Positions 1 through 6,685 are shown, counted from the first letter of the stretch. The stretch is 13,830 bases of DNA from Methanosarcina sp. UBA5 (GCF_002505485.1 NZ_DAVG01000072.1:1-13830); one strand, 5' to 3'. Notes: generated by a model not told the origin, from the letters alone. A program made the numbers and translations.

Positions 1-82
1 TAAGTGCCTGGAGCATTTGCAGGTCGCGCCGTTGGGCTCTGATTACAGCATCATTATCCTCTGGGTCTACTTGGGGAGATAT
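1..82 (-). CDS. 5' end of an unidentified gene running off the left edge
   Basis: On the minus strand a reading frame leaves the window at position 1. It reads ISPQVDPEDNDAVIRAQRRD and then LQMLQAL, a composition typical of real charged, helical protein. A strong GGAGGG ribosome binding site lies at 95-90, seven bases before an ATA codon at 82-80. No ATG, GTG or TTG sits at that spacing; the first in-frame ATG is 18 codons later and has no binding site. Either ATA is used as the start, or the start has been mutated and the gene is broken. It overlaps the end of the remnant upstream by 16 bases, as in a tightly packed operon. The product cannot be identified from 27 residues. Confidence 0.4.
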   Translation of the reverse strand, partial: MSPQVDPEDNDAVIRAQRRDLQMLQAL

Positions 83-402
83 TGATTATCCCTCCTAAGC
101 GGCCTTAAAAAGAGGTTTTTATCTTCCCTAATCCTACAGCACAGAGAACAACGTTTTATTTTACAGTTTGTAGGTTGCTTTTTGCAGGATTTTATGAAAG
201 TTCGAAGAGCCATTATGGCCCACTCCTTCTTTGCTCTAAGCTCCTGTATGAAAAGGACCTCTGGCCTATAATGCCCTATATTATACTGCGTATCCTTCAT
301 GCCCTGCATATTTTTTGATGTGTGTGGCTCATCGTGGAGGTATTGGAAATATCGGACAGATATGTGCAGGATGAAAACGAAAAAATTAATTTTATCGAGC
401 TT
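67..402 (-). pseudogene. Degenerate partial copy of the neighbouring 189-residue gene
   Basis: An open frame continues past the end of the 392-961 gene and stops at 67-69. It has no convincing start: its longest form needs a TTG lying inside the neighbouring gene. Residues encoded around 285-345 (HTSKNMQGMKDTQY) line up with HSSKDMRDVRNTKH of the neighbour. The DNA behind that match is about 77% identical over 39 bases (my hand count), and weaker likeness continues to about 402. A Cys-rich tail (CKIKRCSLCC) also recalls the neighbour's CSQVYGGNCPVC tail. The counterpart of the neighbour's N-terminal half is missing. I read this as a truncated tandem duplicate that has kept part of the frame. 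It could instead be a diverged small gene with an unseen start. Confidence 0.4.
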
Positions 403-961
403 CAGGTAAAAGCACCCCCTTGATGCAAACAGGACAATTTCCCCCATACACCTGCGAACAGTCGTGGAACTGCGAAGTGTCAATTTCGTCTGGTCCTAGG
501 TCAAAAGTTGTCGGGAATTTCTTACCCTGCCGTTTCCCGCCACCAGGGCAATCTTTTCTATGCTTCGTATTCCTCACATCCCGCATATCTTTTGATGAGT
601 GTTCCCAGAGCCTTTTCGAGCGGATCGGAACTGTTTTCCAGAAAATTAACTGCTTCCTTTCTCGTCGAGTAGGTCTTAGTTGCCCAGGATATGTTATTCC
701 AGCGTAAATTGTTACTAGTCTCAGCCTTCCAGTAGAAAACGCCTCAGTTACGAGGTCAGGTATCACTATACATTTTTCTTCGTCCCCCTCTTTAAGATCG
801 AGGAGATACGTCGTGATAACCCAGTCACTCTCAGGCCGTATCCTGAAAAATTCCAGTCCACTTCTGGGCTTTCTAACAGGGATAGCAGTTAGTAGCTTCT
901 TAGCCACTGTCCCTAGCTCAAAAGTGGGGGTAAACCGAAGGTCTTCAAAATTAAAAGGCAT
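392..961 (-). CDS. Hypothetical protein, 189 aa, with C-terminal Cys cluster
   Basis: The start is the ATG at 961-959, because GGAGG lies six bases upstream (CTGGAGGGCTTTTATG). A longer frame from a TTG at 985 has no binding site. The protein is soluble, with no signal peptide or membrane segment. Residues 24-90 (LTAIPVRKP..., EFFRIRPESDW, LLDLKEGDEEKCIVIPDLV, RLVTIYAGIT) recall, from memory, a hypothetical family seen in bacterial plasmids and genomic islands with the pattern VRKP..EFFRVHP...ELKE..E.YLV.P; this was not checked against a database. The tail carries C168, C176 and C179, with H166 before them, a possible incomplete zinc site. No function is known to me. It sits in a run of minus-strand small genes next to an integrase, which fits accessory DNA. 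A decayed partial copy follows it immediately downstream. Confidence 0.75.
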   Translation of the reverse strand: MPFNFEDLRFTPTFELGTVAKKLLTAIPVRKPRSGLEFFRIRPESDWVITTYLLDLKEGDEEKCIVIPDLVTEAFSTGRLRLVTIYAGITYPGQLRPTRRERKQLIFWKTVPIRSKRLWEHSSKDMRDVRNTKHRKDCPGGGKRQGKKFPTTFDLGPDEIDTSQFHDCSQVYGGNCPVCIKGVLLPEAR

Positions 962-1063
962 AAAAGCCCTCCAGTTTAAAGTCAAAGGTTTCTAAGCTGT
1001 ACTTTACCTCGTCAATAAGGCAGCTGAAAAAGAAAATTATATAAAATATGTATGTTAAATTAA

Positions 1064-1300
1064 TCATGGGATATCACTCTCATTTTCTCTTGAGGGTCGG
1101 TATTCCACAGGCGTTTTGCAAGTGTTCAAAGCCTCCAAGCAATCGGGCACTTGCAAATCGCTGACTGCAACGCTTTTAATCAATGTGGCTTGCGCTTTTT
1201 CATATACATTCCCAGATTTTATTCTATAGTCTATAAGTTCAGGGAACTCTTTATACAGTTCTTTAAACCTGGCTATAGTCTCTGGTTTTAAATCTTGCAT
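1064..1300 (-). CDS. Small hypothetical protein, 78 aa
   Basis: A very strong binding site, AAGGAGGAAAACAA, directly precedes the ATG at 1300-1298 and makes this a convincing gene despite its size. The first half (MQDLKPETIARFKELYKEF, then PELIDYRIKSGNVYEKAQ) is rich in charged helix formers. The second half contains two Cys (in DLQVPDCLEALNTCKTP) and an acidic end. There is no membrane segment or signal peptide. The upstream small ORF (to 1263) overlaps its start by 38 bases, so the two were probably cotranscribed and perhaps translationally coupled. I do not recognise a family. By context it is an accessory gene of the integrated element. Confidence 0.65.
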   Translation of the reverse strand: MQDLKPETIARFKELYKEFPELIDYRIKSGNVYEKAQATLIKSVAVSDLQVPDCLEALNTCKTPVEYRPSRENESDIP

Positions 1301-1445
1301 TTGTTTTCCTCCTTGGACAGTCGCTGGTATCTATCATGGTCTCAACAGCTATAATTCTCAATCTATTTTCACTGTCCATTTCTATTGTTACAGTTTCTTT
1401 TTTTGGATTCATTGATTTCATCCATTGCATCGGAAGCGAGATCAT
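1263..1445 (-). CDS. Small ORF, 60 aa, probably the back half of a frameshifted gene
   Basis: The frame starts with ATG at 1445-1443 and has a GAGGGAG-like sequence five bases upstream. From residue 13 on (NPKKETVTIEMDSENRLRII and beyond) it reads like ordinary protein. The first 12 residues (MISLPMQWMKSM) do not. In the neighbouring frame, the DNA upstream of a run of seven A (1404-1398 on the minus strand) reads SKFSFGKKGLTERELYDLAS, then DAMDEINESKK, which is far more protein-like. Removing one A would join that stretch to KETVTIEMDSEN. The apparent ribosome binding site would then simply be the Glu-Arg-Glu codons of the older protein. The upstream stretch has no ATG, only ATA at 1494-1492. 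So this is either a broken gene or, less likely, a genuine short peptide gene coupled to the next one. Confidence 0.4.
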   Translation of the reverse strand: MISLPMQWMKSMNPKKETVTIEMDSENRLRIIAVETMIDTSDCPRRKTNARFKTRDYSQV

Positions 1446-1597
1446 ATAGCTCCCTCTCTGTTAGACCTTTTTTACCAAAACTAAATTTACTTATTAACTC
1501 ATGTATAAAGACAGTATAAATATATACATATTAAATATATAATTATTTTTTAATATTTAGTTTATTATTCAAGCCAATATCTAATGCTAATCGCTAA

Positions 1598-1682
1598 TTA
1601 CCGATATTTTATCGGTTAGCAACCGACATACATTATATAAAATAATAATCATAACTTATAAACATTTCGAATATCGGTAACT
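1598..1682. promoter_or_regulatory. Cluster of ACCGATA / TATCGGT half-sites, likely operator
   Basis: A perfect palindrome ACCGATA-TTT-TATCGGT occupies 1600-1616. A further related half-site, AACCGACATA, follows at 1621-1630, and TATCGGTAA occurs at 1672-1680, about 43 bases before the winged-helix gene. Several copies of one short word in both orientations, in an AT-rich gap between divergent genes, is the usual layout of an autoregulated operator. The adjacent winged-helix protein is the obvious candidate ligand; that link is inference. The rest of the 1446-1722 gap is AT-rich with several TATA-like words and no gene. Confidence 0.5.
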
Positions 1683-1722
1683 CGCAGATATTATTAAATA
1701 CGAATTTAACTGTGTATATAAT

Positions 1723-2481
1723 ATGAAAACAGAAACAAACAAAGGAAAAATATTAGATCTCTTACTTGACTCTCCTAAGACAACGGCAGAATTAGCACAT
1801 GAATTAGGTTATGTTAACTCAGAAGGTATTGCGCGTTACAATGTAATTGATAAAGACTTAAAAAAACTCGTAGAAAATAGATATCTTAAAAGTGTAAAAG
1901 TGAAAAAAGAACAAAAATCTGGAAATACTCCAACATTGTATTCGATCAATTTTAGTATTCAGAATTTAAGGGCTATGATAGAAGACTATCCATTCTTAAC
2001 ATCGAAAATGAAAAGAAATGATATAGTTTTAGAAGCCATATTCAGTGAATGTTCAAATTTTATACGCTCAAATAAATATAAATATGAGATTAATCAAAAT
2101 AAAGATGAACACAAAAGGATATTTTGTGATTTCTCTTTTGTTATAGACAAAGAAGATTTAAAGAAAAGATCTCAGCTATCTGAAGAATTTTTTAAACTTT
2201 TTCTTATTAATGATACAGATCAATTGGCTTTTCACACGTGGGTACTTGCCAAGACATTCAACGAAAACTTAAGTACAAAGGTTTGCAAAAAAGAGAGTAA
2301 CCTGAATGACAAGATTGTAAATTCAGATAATAAACCCACAAAGCAAGAAATAAATTTTGGTTTAGATGTAGTTTTTAAAGCATGTGTTATCAAAGATATA
2401 GTGGATGGCAGATCAAGCATAGATGCAATAGAATATCTGAACCAAATAGAAAGTGAAGTATCAGATGAAACAAACCTATAG
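1723..2481 (+). CDS. Winged helix-turn-helix DNA-binding protein
   Basis: The N-terminal 75 residues look like a winged helix: helix 1 (KGKILDLLLDSPK), helix-turn-helix (TTAELAHELGYVNSEGIARY), recognition or follow-on helix (NVIDKDLKKLVENRYLKS), then a wing ending near SGNTPTLYSINFS. This is the arrangement of archaeal MarR/ArsR-like and viral regulators. The remaining 175 residues are helical and charged and match nothing I recognise; they may form a dimer or effector domain. The ATG has no Shine-Dalgarno sequence and is preceded within 15 bases by TGTATATAAT, so a leaderless or near-leaderless transcript is plausible. The gene is strikingly AT-rich (Lys, Asn, Ile and AAA/AAT codons) compared with the central carbohydrate genes, which suggests foreign origin. 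It faces away from the small-gene cluster across a region of repeated half-sites and probably controls one or both. Confidence 0.75.
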   Translation: MKTETNKGKILDLLLDSPKTTAELAHELGYVNSEGIARYNVIDKDLKKLVENRYLKSVKVKKEQKSGNTPTLYSINFSIQNLRAMIEDYPFLTSKMKRNDIVLEAIFSECSNFIRSNKYKYEINQNKDEHKRIFCDFSFVIDKEDLKKRSQLSEEFFKLFLINDTDQLAFHTWVLAKTFNENLSTKVCKKESNLNDKIVNSDNKPTKQEINFGLDVVFKACVIKDIVDGRSSIDAIEYLNQIESEVSDETNL

Positions 2482-2615
2482 TAGAGAAATTATCTAGAGA
2501 ATACGAATTTTCTAACCATACTCCTTGAGGAGGAAAAGTTAACCTTTATTAAAAATATAAGATTAAGAAAACGATATAAAAATTGCCAGAAGAAGAGAAA
2601 TTCTTCGGACATGTC
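2482..2615. other. Short gap between convergent genes, with an orphan ribosome binding site
   Basis: The gap contains CTCCTTGAGGAGG (2521-2533), a small palindrome that includes a perfect Shine-Dalgarno sequence on the plus strand, but no start codon or open frame follows it. At 2589-2605 GAAGAAGAGAAATTCTTC can fold into a weak hairpin that could end transcription of the integrase gene. Nothing else is recognised. Confidence 0.3.
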
Positions 2616-3869
2616 TTAACTGTTTTGTTTATTTAATAATTTTTGGACCTCTATGGCCACTAGTTTCTCCAGTTTCTCCGAAATTTTCAAGTCCATACTA
2701 ACGCTTTCCAAGAACGACAGGTCTAATCTCCCTGCATCTTTTTCGAATTTAAGGGCTGTTGCTTGATCAAGGATCAGAGCACACTGACTACAGAACTTGT
2801 CATCTGGTCTTAACACATTATTACATCGAGGGCACTTCTTAAGCGTCACCTGTCTGCGGTCTTCCGTTTTCAGTCCACATTTTTCGTAGATCCGATCATT
2901 AATCTCGTCATCTGTGAAATTTGCGTAGATCCTAAGCATTTGGTGTGAGCCTTTAGACCATCCTGCCCGGTGCTTTACCTCCTGCTCATTATACCCGTCC
3001 AGAATCCAATTTGTGATAGCTAGGTGTCTGAATGAATGAGGATTTACTGGCTTTTTAATTCCTGCATCTTCTCCCAATCTTGATAGCATTGTCCGTATGC
3101 TTTGATAACTCATAGCCCCACCTTCTCTCTTTTTGATCCAGAGAGGGGCTTCAGAGTTCTCTCTTTCCGGATGAACTGCTAGCCACTGATTTAAATAACC
3201 TGTAGACCAAGTAATAGGAATGCCTTTTGGTTTTGTTGTTTTCTTACTCTTGCTGCTTTTAGAAATATAGATTATGGCACCGTACCTATTAAACACTACA
3301 TCCTTGATTCTGCAAGAAGCTAAAGCTCCAATTCGCATCCCTGAGTCACATAAAACAGAAACTAAAGCCTTATCACGTGGGTGATTACAGGAGTTAAGAA
3401 GCTTATCAAATTCTCCTTTTGTTAGTAAGTCTGAAGGTTGTACAGGTGTCTCGATTGCTTCAAGTTGAAGTTTCTGTACCCACTCAGGTTGAATTCCATT
3501 TCCTAACCATCTGTGAAACTTCTTCATAAATTTCTTATAATTTCGCAGAGAATTTCTGGAAAGTCCTTTTTGACCTTTGTACCTGCCTAAGTATTCATCT
3601 TCCAAATAAACTAGAACTCTATCAAAATCAAACGCGTCAATCTCGTCTAAGGGCTTTACAATACCTATTTCTGAAAAACGTTCTATGAGCCTTTTACCGT
3701 GCTCTATATAGCTAATTATAGTGCTTTTGGAGATTCCTTCTCTGCGACATGCGATAATGAAATTTTGTATCAGTTCTTTGTTACGTGAGTTTGTATCAAG
3801 TTTTTGCAACTTGTCTATTGCCTGCTGATATCTTATCTCAAAACCATGGACATCATCAACATTTGGCAT
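2616..3869 (-). CDS. Tyrosine recombinase/integrase with C-terminal zinc ribbon
   Basis: This is a 417-residue site-specific recombinase of the tyrosine (phage integrase, XerC/D-like) superfamily. It would cut and rejoin DNA through a 3'-phosphotyrosine. Residues about 27-125 form the SAM-like core-binding domain (SKSTIISYIEHGKRLIERF, LSRNSLRNYKKFMKKF). The catalytic domain runs from about 148 to 325 and shows R179 in GMRIGAL, a lysine-rich beta hairpin (KSSKSKKTTKPKG, 204-216), H278-x-x-R281 in HSFRH, H300 in KHRAGW and nucleophile Y315 in LRIYANF. The full catalytic set is therefore present and the enzyme is probably active. C346, C349, C360 and C363 form a C-terminal zinc ribbon, as seen in several archaeal integrases. 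The start is the ATG at 3869-3867; no Shine-Dalgarno is seen, but TATAATATAG lies immediately upstream. It is probably the recombinase of the element represented by the left part of the window. Confidence 0.93.
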   Translation of the reverse strand: MPNVDDVHGFEIRYQQAIDKLQKLDTNSRNKELIQNFIIACRREGISKSTIISYIEHGKRLIERFSEIGIVKPLDEIDAFDFDRVLVYLEDEYLGRYKGQKGLSRNSLRNYKKFMKKFHRWLGNGIQPEWVQKLQLEAIETPVQPSDLLTKGEFDKLLNSCNHPRDKALVSVLCDSGMRIGALASCRIKDVVFNRYGAIIYISKSSKSKKTTKPKGIPITWSTGYLNQWLAVHPERENSEAPLWIKKREGGAMSYQSIRTMLSRLGEDAGIKKPVNPHSFRHLAITNWILDGYNEQEVKHRAGWSKGSHQMLRIYANFTDDEINDRIYEKCGLKTEDRRQVTLKKCPRCNNVLRPDDKFCSQCALILDQATALKFEKDAGRLDLSFLESVSMDLKISEKLEKLVAIEVQKLLNKQNS

Positions 3870-4075
3870 ACTATATTATAGGTCATGTAGGTTTATTATC
3901 ATAATGTATGTAGTCCGTGCCGGGCTATACTCACGTCTTATTAATAAATTATTTTTTTGATACGAAGGTAAGAGTTTCTATTTTTCTTTAATGCGAAATC
4001 CGATTTTTCATTTTAAACGTCATTTTAAACTATTAGTTGTTTTTTCCATCAAAATTAATTCCATATGAGAGCCGG

Positions 4076-4762
4076 TCAGTCCTTTATCGAAAGTCCTCCA
4101 AACGCAACGAACCCTGTGACCATAAGATCAGGCTTTTCCGCACCGCTCTCCCTGCGTATTGAACTCCTTGGCCTTTCGTCTTCCACACCACCCAAAATAG
4201 GCATCACTTCCGATTCGATCTGCCATTTCTCAGGGACTTTTAAGTCAACACCCCCAAAAAGGGAGACTATGCTTATTTTTGCAGGTGGTTTTTCAATACT
4301 GGAATCCCTCAGGTCAAGATCTATTCCTCCGAAGATTGCAGTGATATCCCCACCTCGAAAATTTTTGGAATTACTGGCGCTGCTCACCCCGCCAAAGACT
4401 GCGAATAGATCTACGGTTTCGGTACTTTTTCTAAAAACAGATAAACGGCTTTTCCTGTCGGTCAGAATTCCAATTCCGATAACAATAATCAGCAAAGGCC
4501 ACCAGCTGGCAATAGCTTCCCAGGAAATTAAGTCAAGAGTCAATAACTGAAGAATTGTGAAAATTACTATTAAAATGATAGGTCCTGAGAAGCTGGAAAA
4601 CTTACTTTTCCAGAGTGCATAGAGCCCAAGTAAAATGAATAAAGAGGGAATGTATTCCAGCAGTTGGATAGTGTCATATATTCCGGTGCTCCTAAGCAGG
4701 AGAAGGGTTCCAAGAATCAATACAATAGCCCCAAACATTGTCTGGTATGAAACTTTAGTCAT
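4076..4762 (-). CDS. LiaF-like membrane protein with four-helix N-terminus and FGG repeats
   Basis: This 228-residue protein has about four hydrophobic segments (near residues 8-24, 38-52, 60-77 and 87-100) and then a soluble C-terminal domain. That domain repeats a beta-strand unit ending in FGG or LGG at residues 123-125 (LFAVFGG), 144-146 (ITAIFGG), 169-171 (IVSLFGG), 190-192 (MPILGG) and 221-223 (FVAFGG). The architecture matches the LiaF/YvqF group (DUF5668-type membrane part plus cell-wall-active-antibiotic-response C-terminal domain). In Bacillus LiaF inhibits a cell-envelope-stress sensor kinase. No sensor kinase or regulator gene is adjacent here, so an envelope-stress role in this archaeon is only an inference. 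GAGAG lies eight bases before the ATG as a modest binding site. The 206-base gap to the integrase gene has no recognised feature. Confidence 0.8.
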   Translation of the reverse strand: MTKVSYQTMFGAIVLILGTLLLLRSTGIYDTIQLLEYIPSLFILLGLYALWKSKFSSFSGPIILIVIFTILQLLTLDLISWEAIASWWPLLIIVIGIGILTDRKSRLSVFRKSTETVDLFAVFGGVSSASNSKNFRGGDITAIFGGIDLDLRDSSIEKPPAKISIVSLFGGVDLKVPEKWQIESEVMPILGGVEDERPRSSIRRESGAEKPDLMVTGFVAFGGLSIKD

Positions 4763-5065
4763 AGTTATCTCTCATATTTAAATTCCGGGTTTAATTATAC
4801 GGCTGTCTCTCAACAGTTCTTTCAGCTTTACTGCAACAGTCAGCTGTCTGGAGTTTGTTATGGACACTGGTGTTAAATAATATTCAAAACAGTGTTTACT
4901 GTCAAATTAAGTACATATAATTATAATAATGTTTAGCAATCTTGACTATCTAATTTTCATATACATCTTTTTATTAACAGATACATACAATTACGCATTC
5001 TCTTGAAAATTAATTGAAAAAATTCAAGAGTAGCTAAAGACTCTATTATAGCTTTCTATTATAGC
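4763..5065. other. Gene-free spacer between two minus-strand genes
   Basis: This 303-base stretch is AT-rich and has no convincing open frame. It should hold the promoter of the LiaF-like gene; AATTATACGG at 4794-4803 (minus strand) and several TATA-like words near 4910-4930 are candidates, with no clear favourite. Its right end carries a stem-loop and a short direct repeat that belong to the end of the metallopeptidase gene. Confidence 0.4.
5000..5030 (-). terminator. Stem-loop downstream of the metallopeptidase-like gene
   Basis: CTCTTGAA (5000-5007) and TTCAAGAG (5023-5030) are perfect 8-base inverted arms around a 15-base AT-rich loop. On the minus strand the structure lies 35 bases after the stop codon of the 5066-5644 gene, with T-rich sequence in the loop. 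It is a reasonable transcription end or 3' stabiliser, although archaeal termination usually relies on T-tracts rather than hairpins. Confidence 0.35.
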
Positions 5066-5067
5066 TT
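5043..5067. repeat. Direct repeat of 12 bp overlapping a stop codon
   Basis: CTATTATAGCTT occurs at 5043-5054 and again at 5056-5067. The second copy covers the first bases of the stop codon of the minus-strand metallopeptidase-like gene. It looks like a small slippage duplication of the gene's 3' end. Confidence 0.6.
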
Positions 5068-5644
5068 ATAGCTCTCCGGCTCTCAGTTCTGCAATATATG
5101 GATCATAAGCTGCAATTGAGCCGCCCGAACAGCGTGCAATGTAATAATCTGCGACAATACAAGCTTGCTGCTCACGATTATATTCACGGAAATGCTTTTT
5201 TTCCCCAGCTCTGTATGCATACCCTGTGCTCGCCTGCGCATGAAATGCTTCAACCAGATATTGCGAACCTGTATGTTCCATCTGCGCGACATGGGTTAAT
5301 TCATGAATAAGCCATCTCATATCGGAGCTGCATGCGGCCGTGTTAAGCTTTCTATTGAAGTTAACTGTATGAAAAATTGCAATTCCCATACCTGAGCAAC
5401 TCTTTAGCTTTGTCCCCAGCCAGGCGAGAAATGAAGCTTCGTCAATATGCACCTTCCGATAATTAATTATGTTTCCAAATATGCTTCGAGCTTCCTTTTC
5501 CTCTATCACGGTAAGGTTTCGGGTATTAAATTTGACAACTCTCCACAACTGATCAATAAGCTCAGGGAAAGCACAAAAATCGAAAACTTTTGCAATAACC
5601 CAGCTGACACCTATAGAAAGGGATAAAAGTCCATATCGTATCAT
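5066..5644 (-). CDS. HExxH metallopeptidase-like protein (DUF4157/eCIS-core-like), membrane-tethered
   Basis: This 192-residue protein contains the zinc motif H114-E-L-T-H118 within RWLIHELTHVAQ, and a downstream E158-Q-Q-A in YNREQQACIVADYY that fits the third ligand of gluzincin-like enzymes. The earlier ARSIFGNIINYRKVHIDEAS also matches my memory of the DUF4157-type domain, where a VFG..IDY.KV.I strand leads into the zinc site. In bacteria this domain often occurs in toxins and in proteins linked to extracellular contractile injection systems. Here it stands alone and is short. Residues 3-26 are hydrophobic (YGLLSLSIGVSWVIAKV) and could be a signal anchor, placing the domain outside the cell. 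GAGAGGAGAG lies nine bases before the ATG. The genes on either side give no functional hint. Substrate unknown; bacterial origin by transfer is possible but not shown. Confidence 0.75.
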   Translation of the reverse strand: MIRYGLLSLSIGVSWVIAKVFDFCAFPELIDQLWRVVKFNTRNLTVIEEKEARSIFGNIINYRKVHIDEASFLAWLGTKLKSCSGMGIAIFHTVNFNRKLNTAACSSDMRWLIHELTHVAQMEHTGSQYLVEAFHAQASTGYAYRAGEKKHFREYNREQQACIVADYYIARCSGGSIAAYDPYIAELRAGEL

Positions 5645-5709
5645 TTATAGAAACTCTCCTCTCCCTGCCAGATCAGGGTTTTGACGGTTTTCAAAGAAGG
5701 CCTTCAAAT

Positions 5710-5775
5710 AATCACCTGCTTTATTACTATTAATCACCTGCTTTATTACTATTAATCACCTGCTTTATTACTATT
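5710..5775. repeat. Three perfect tandem copies of a 22-bp unit
   Basis: The unit begins AATCACCTGC and ends TTATTACTATT. Copies occupy 5710-5731, 5732-5753 and 5754-5775 with no mismatch. It lies 66 bases upstream of the metallopeptidase-like start. The same AATCACCTG word returns at 6573-6581 in front of the carbohydrate operon. Perfect identity points to recent slippage or to selection as a binding-site array. Confidence 0.9.
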
Positions 5776-6505
5776 TTTCATGCCTTAATGTCTTGATTCC
5801 TAGTCCCAGCCGCTCGACTTCTATACCTTGATTCCTATATACACTACACTGAAAGTATCTGCCACATATAATAGGTCTGAGTCTTTAAAAAAGCCTTTTC
5901 AGCTTTTTCAGTATATCATCTTAAATAAATTAAATATTCACTTAATTATAAAAACCATTTTGAGGCTGAGCAGCGAAGTTTCTTTTCTGGAAGGAACAGC
6001 ACCTTGAAGAATATCCTCTGAAATTTTTGTATGGTAGAGCCCTATGTGCTGTGATTATAAATTGTGACGCATCAGTTAATCTACTCTAAAAAGTTTTTCC
6101 CCTTTTAACTTTCAGTAATCTCCATTCTAAAAACTCAGGTTTTCCTATTCAAGGAACTCTGAACCATACCATAGCTTTTGTTTTATATTTTACTATTAAT
6201 AATCTAGTATATCCAGATTTGGATAAAGCCAGTATGTATAAAAAACAATACATATTAAAGGACTTTTAATAGAGTACAGAAAAAAGATTCTGACAGAAAA
6301 GGCAGTGAACAAAAGCTAAAATTCAGGATTGAAGTGGATGCTGATTCGGAAAAAACCCAGTGATAACAAAAACCATCTTATAGCTTCTCGGGCACTATCT
6401 TTCCACAATTTTCTATTAACTTGTTCTGTTAACACAAGCAATTATATTTATAAATAATATTAAATAGCATTGAATACAATTATTAGGTCTAATCAATGTT
6501 TTGTT

Positions 6506-6537
6506 ACCCACTTTGTTGAAGTTTAGCAAAGTGAGGG
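6506..6537. promoter_or_regulatory. Hairpin CACTTTG / CAAAGTG
   Basis: CACTTTG (6509-6515) and CAAAGTG (6527-6533) are perfect 7-base arms around an 11-base loop. The stem can be lengthened to ACCCACTTTG against CAAAGTGAGGGGT with a bulge. It is 320 bases upstream of the first carbohydrate gene. It could be a binding site, a transcript end or a mobile-element remnant. Confidence 0.4.
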
Positions 6538-6571
6538 GTTGGGTGAGGATTATAAATATATCGCTATTTAG

Positions 6572-6600
6572 TAATCACCTGAGTTATTAGTGATTACCTG
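6572..6600. promoter_or_regulatory. Inverted repeat TAATCAC / GTGATTA
   Basis: TAATCAC (6572-6578) and GTGATTA (6590-6596) are perfect inverted arms 11 bases apart; both halves are followed by CCTG or an equivalent (TAATCACCTG, TGATTACCTG). It shares AATCACCTG with the tandem repeats at 5710-5775, so the two intergenic sites may bind the same protein. It lies upstream of the TATA-like TTTATAAAT. Confidence 0.4.
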
Positions 6601-6632
6601 CGCCTAGCAAACCTCTATATTTTATAAATTCT

Positions 6633-6685
6633 TAACTATATATATTTCACTGTAGTCACATTTTTAAGGGAAATATATATAGTTA
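6633..6685. promoter_or_regulatory. Perfect 16-bp inverted repeat in the operon leader
   Basis: TAACTATATATATTTC (6633-6648) and GAAATATATATAGTTA (6670-6685) are exact reverse complements separated by 21 bases. Arms of this length do not arise easily by chance, though the core is low-complexity TA. It lies 165 bases before the first carbohydrate gene, so it may be an operator or, if transcribed, a long leader hairpin. Confidence 0.6.

Noticed and set aside
67..69. TAG stop read as pyrrolysine
   Set aside because: Read-through reaches a TAA only eight codons later and gives no protein-like extension.
420..995. Plus-strand open frames at 420-707 and 813-995
   Set aside because: They lie opposite the minus-strand 189-residue gene, lack ribosome binding sites and have unlikely composition.
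3908..3926. tRNA 3'-end fragment (reverse complement CCCGGCACGGACT) as an att site next to the integrase
   Set aside because: No T-loop sequence or matching acceptor strand is visible, and no second copy was found in the window; resemblance is too short.
5098..5310. Plus- and minus-strand frames inside the metallopeptidase-like gene
   Set aside because: Shadows of the HExxH gene in other frames, without starts or binding sites.
5710..5775. CRISPR array
   Set aside because: The 22-bp units are directly adjacent with no spacers and no cas genes are present.
6260..6361. Gene encoding KFRIEVDADSEKTQ
   Set aside because: No start codon or binding site follows the preceding in-frame stop; at most a remnant.
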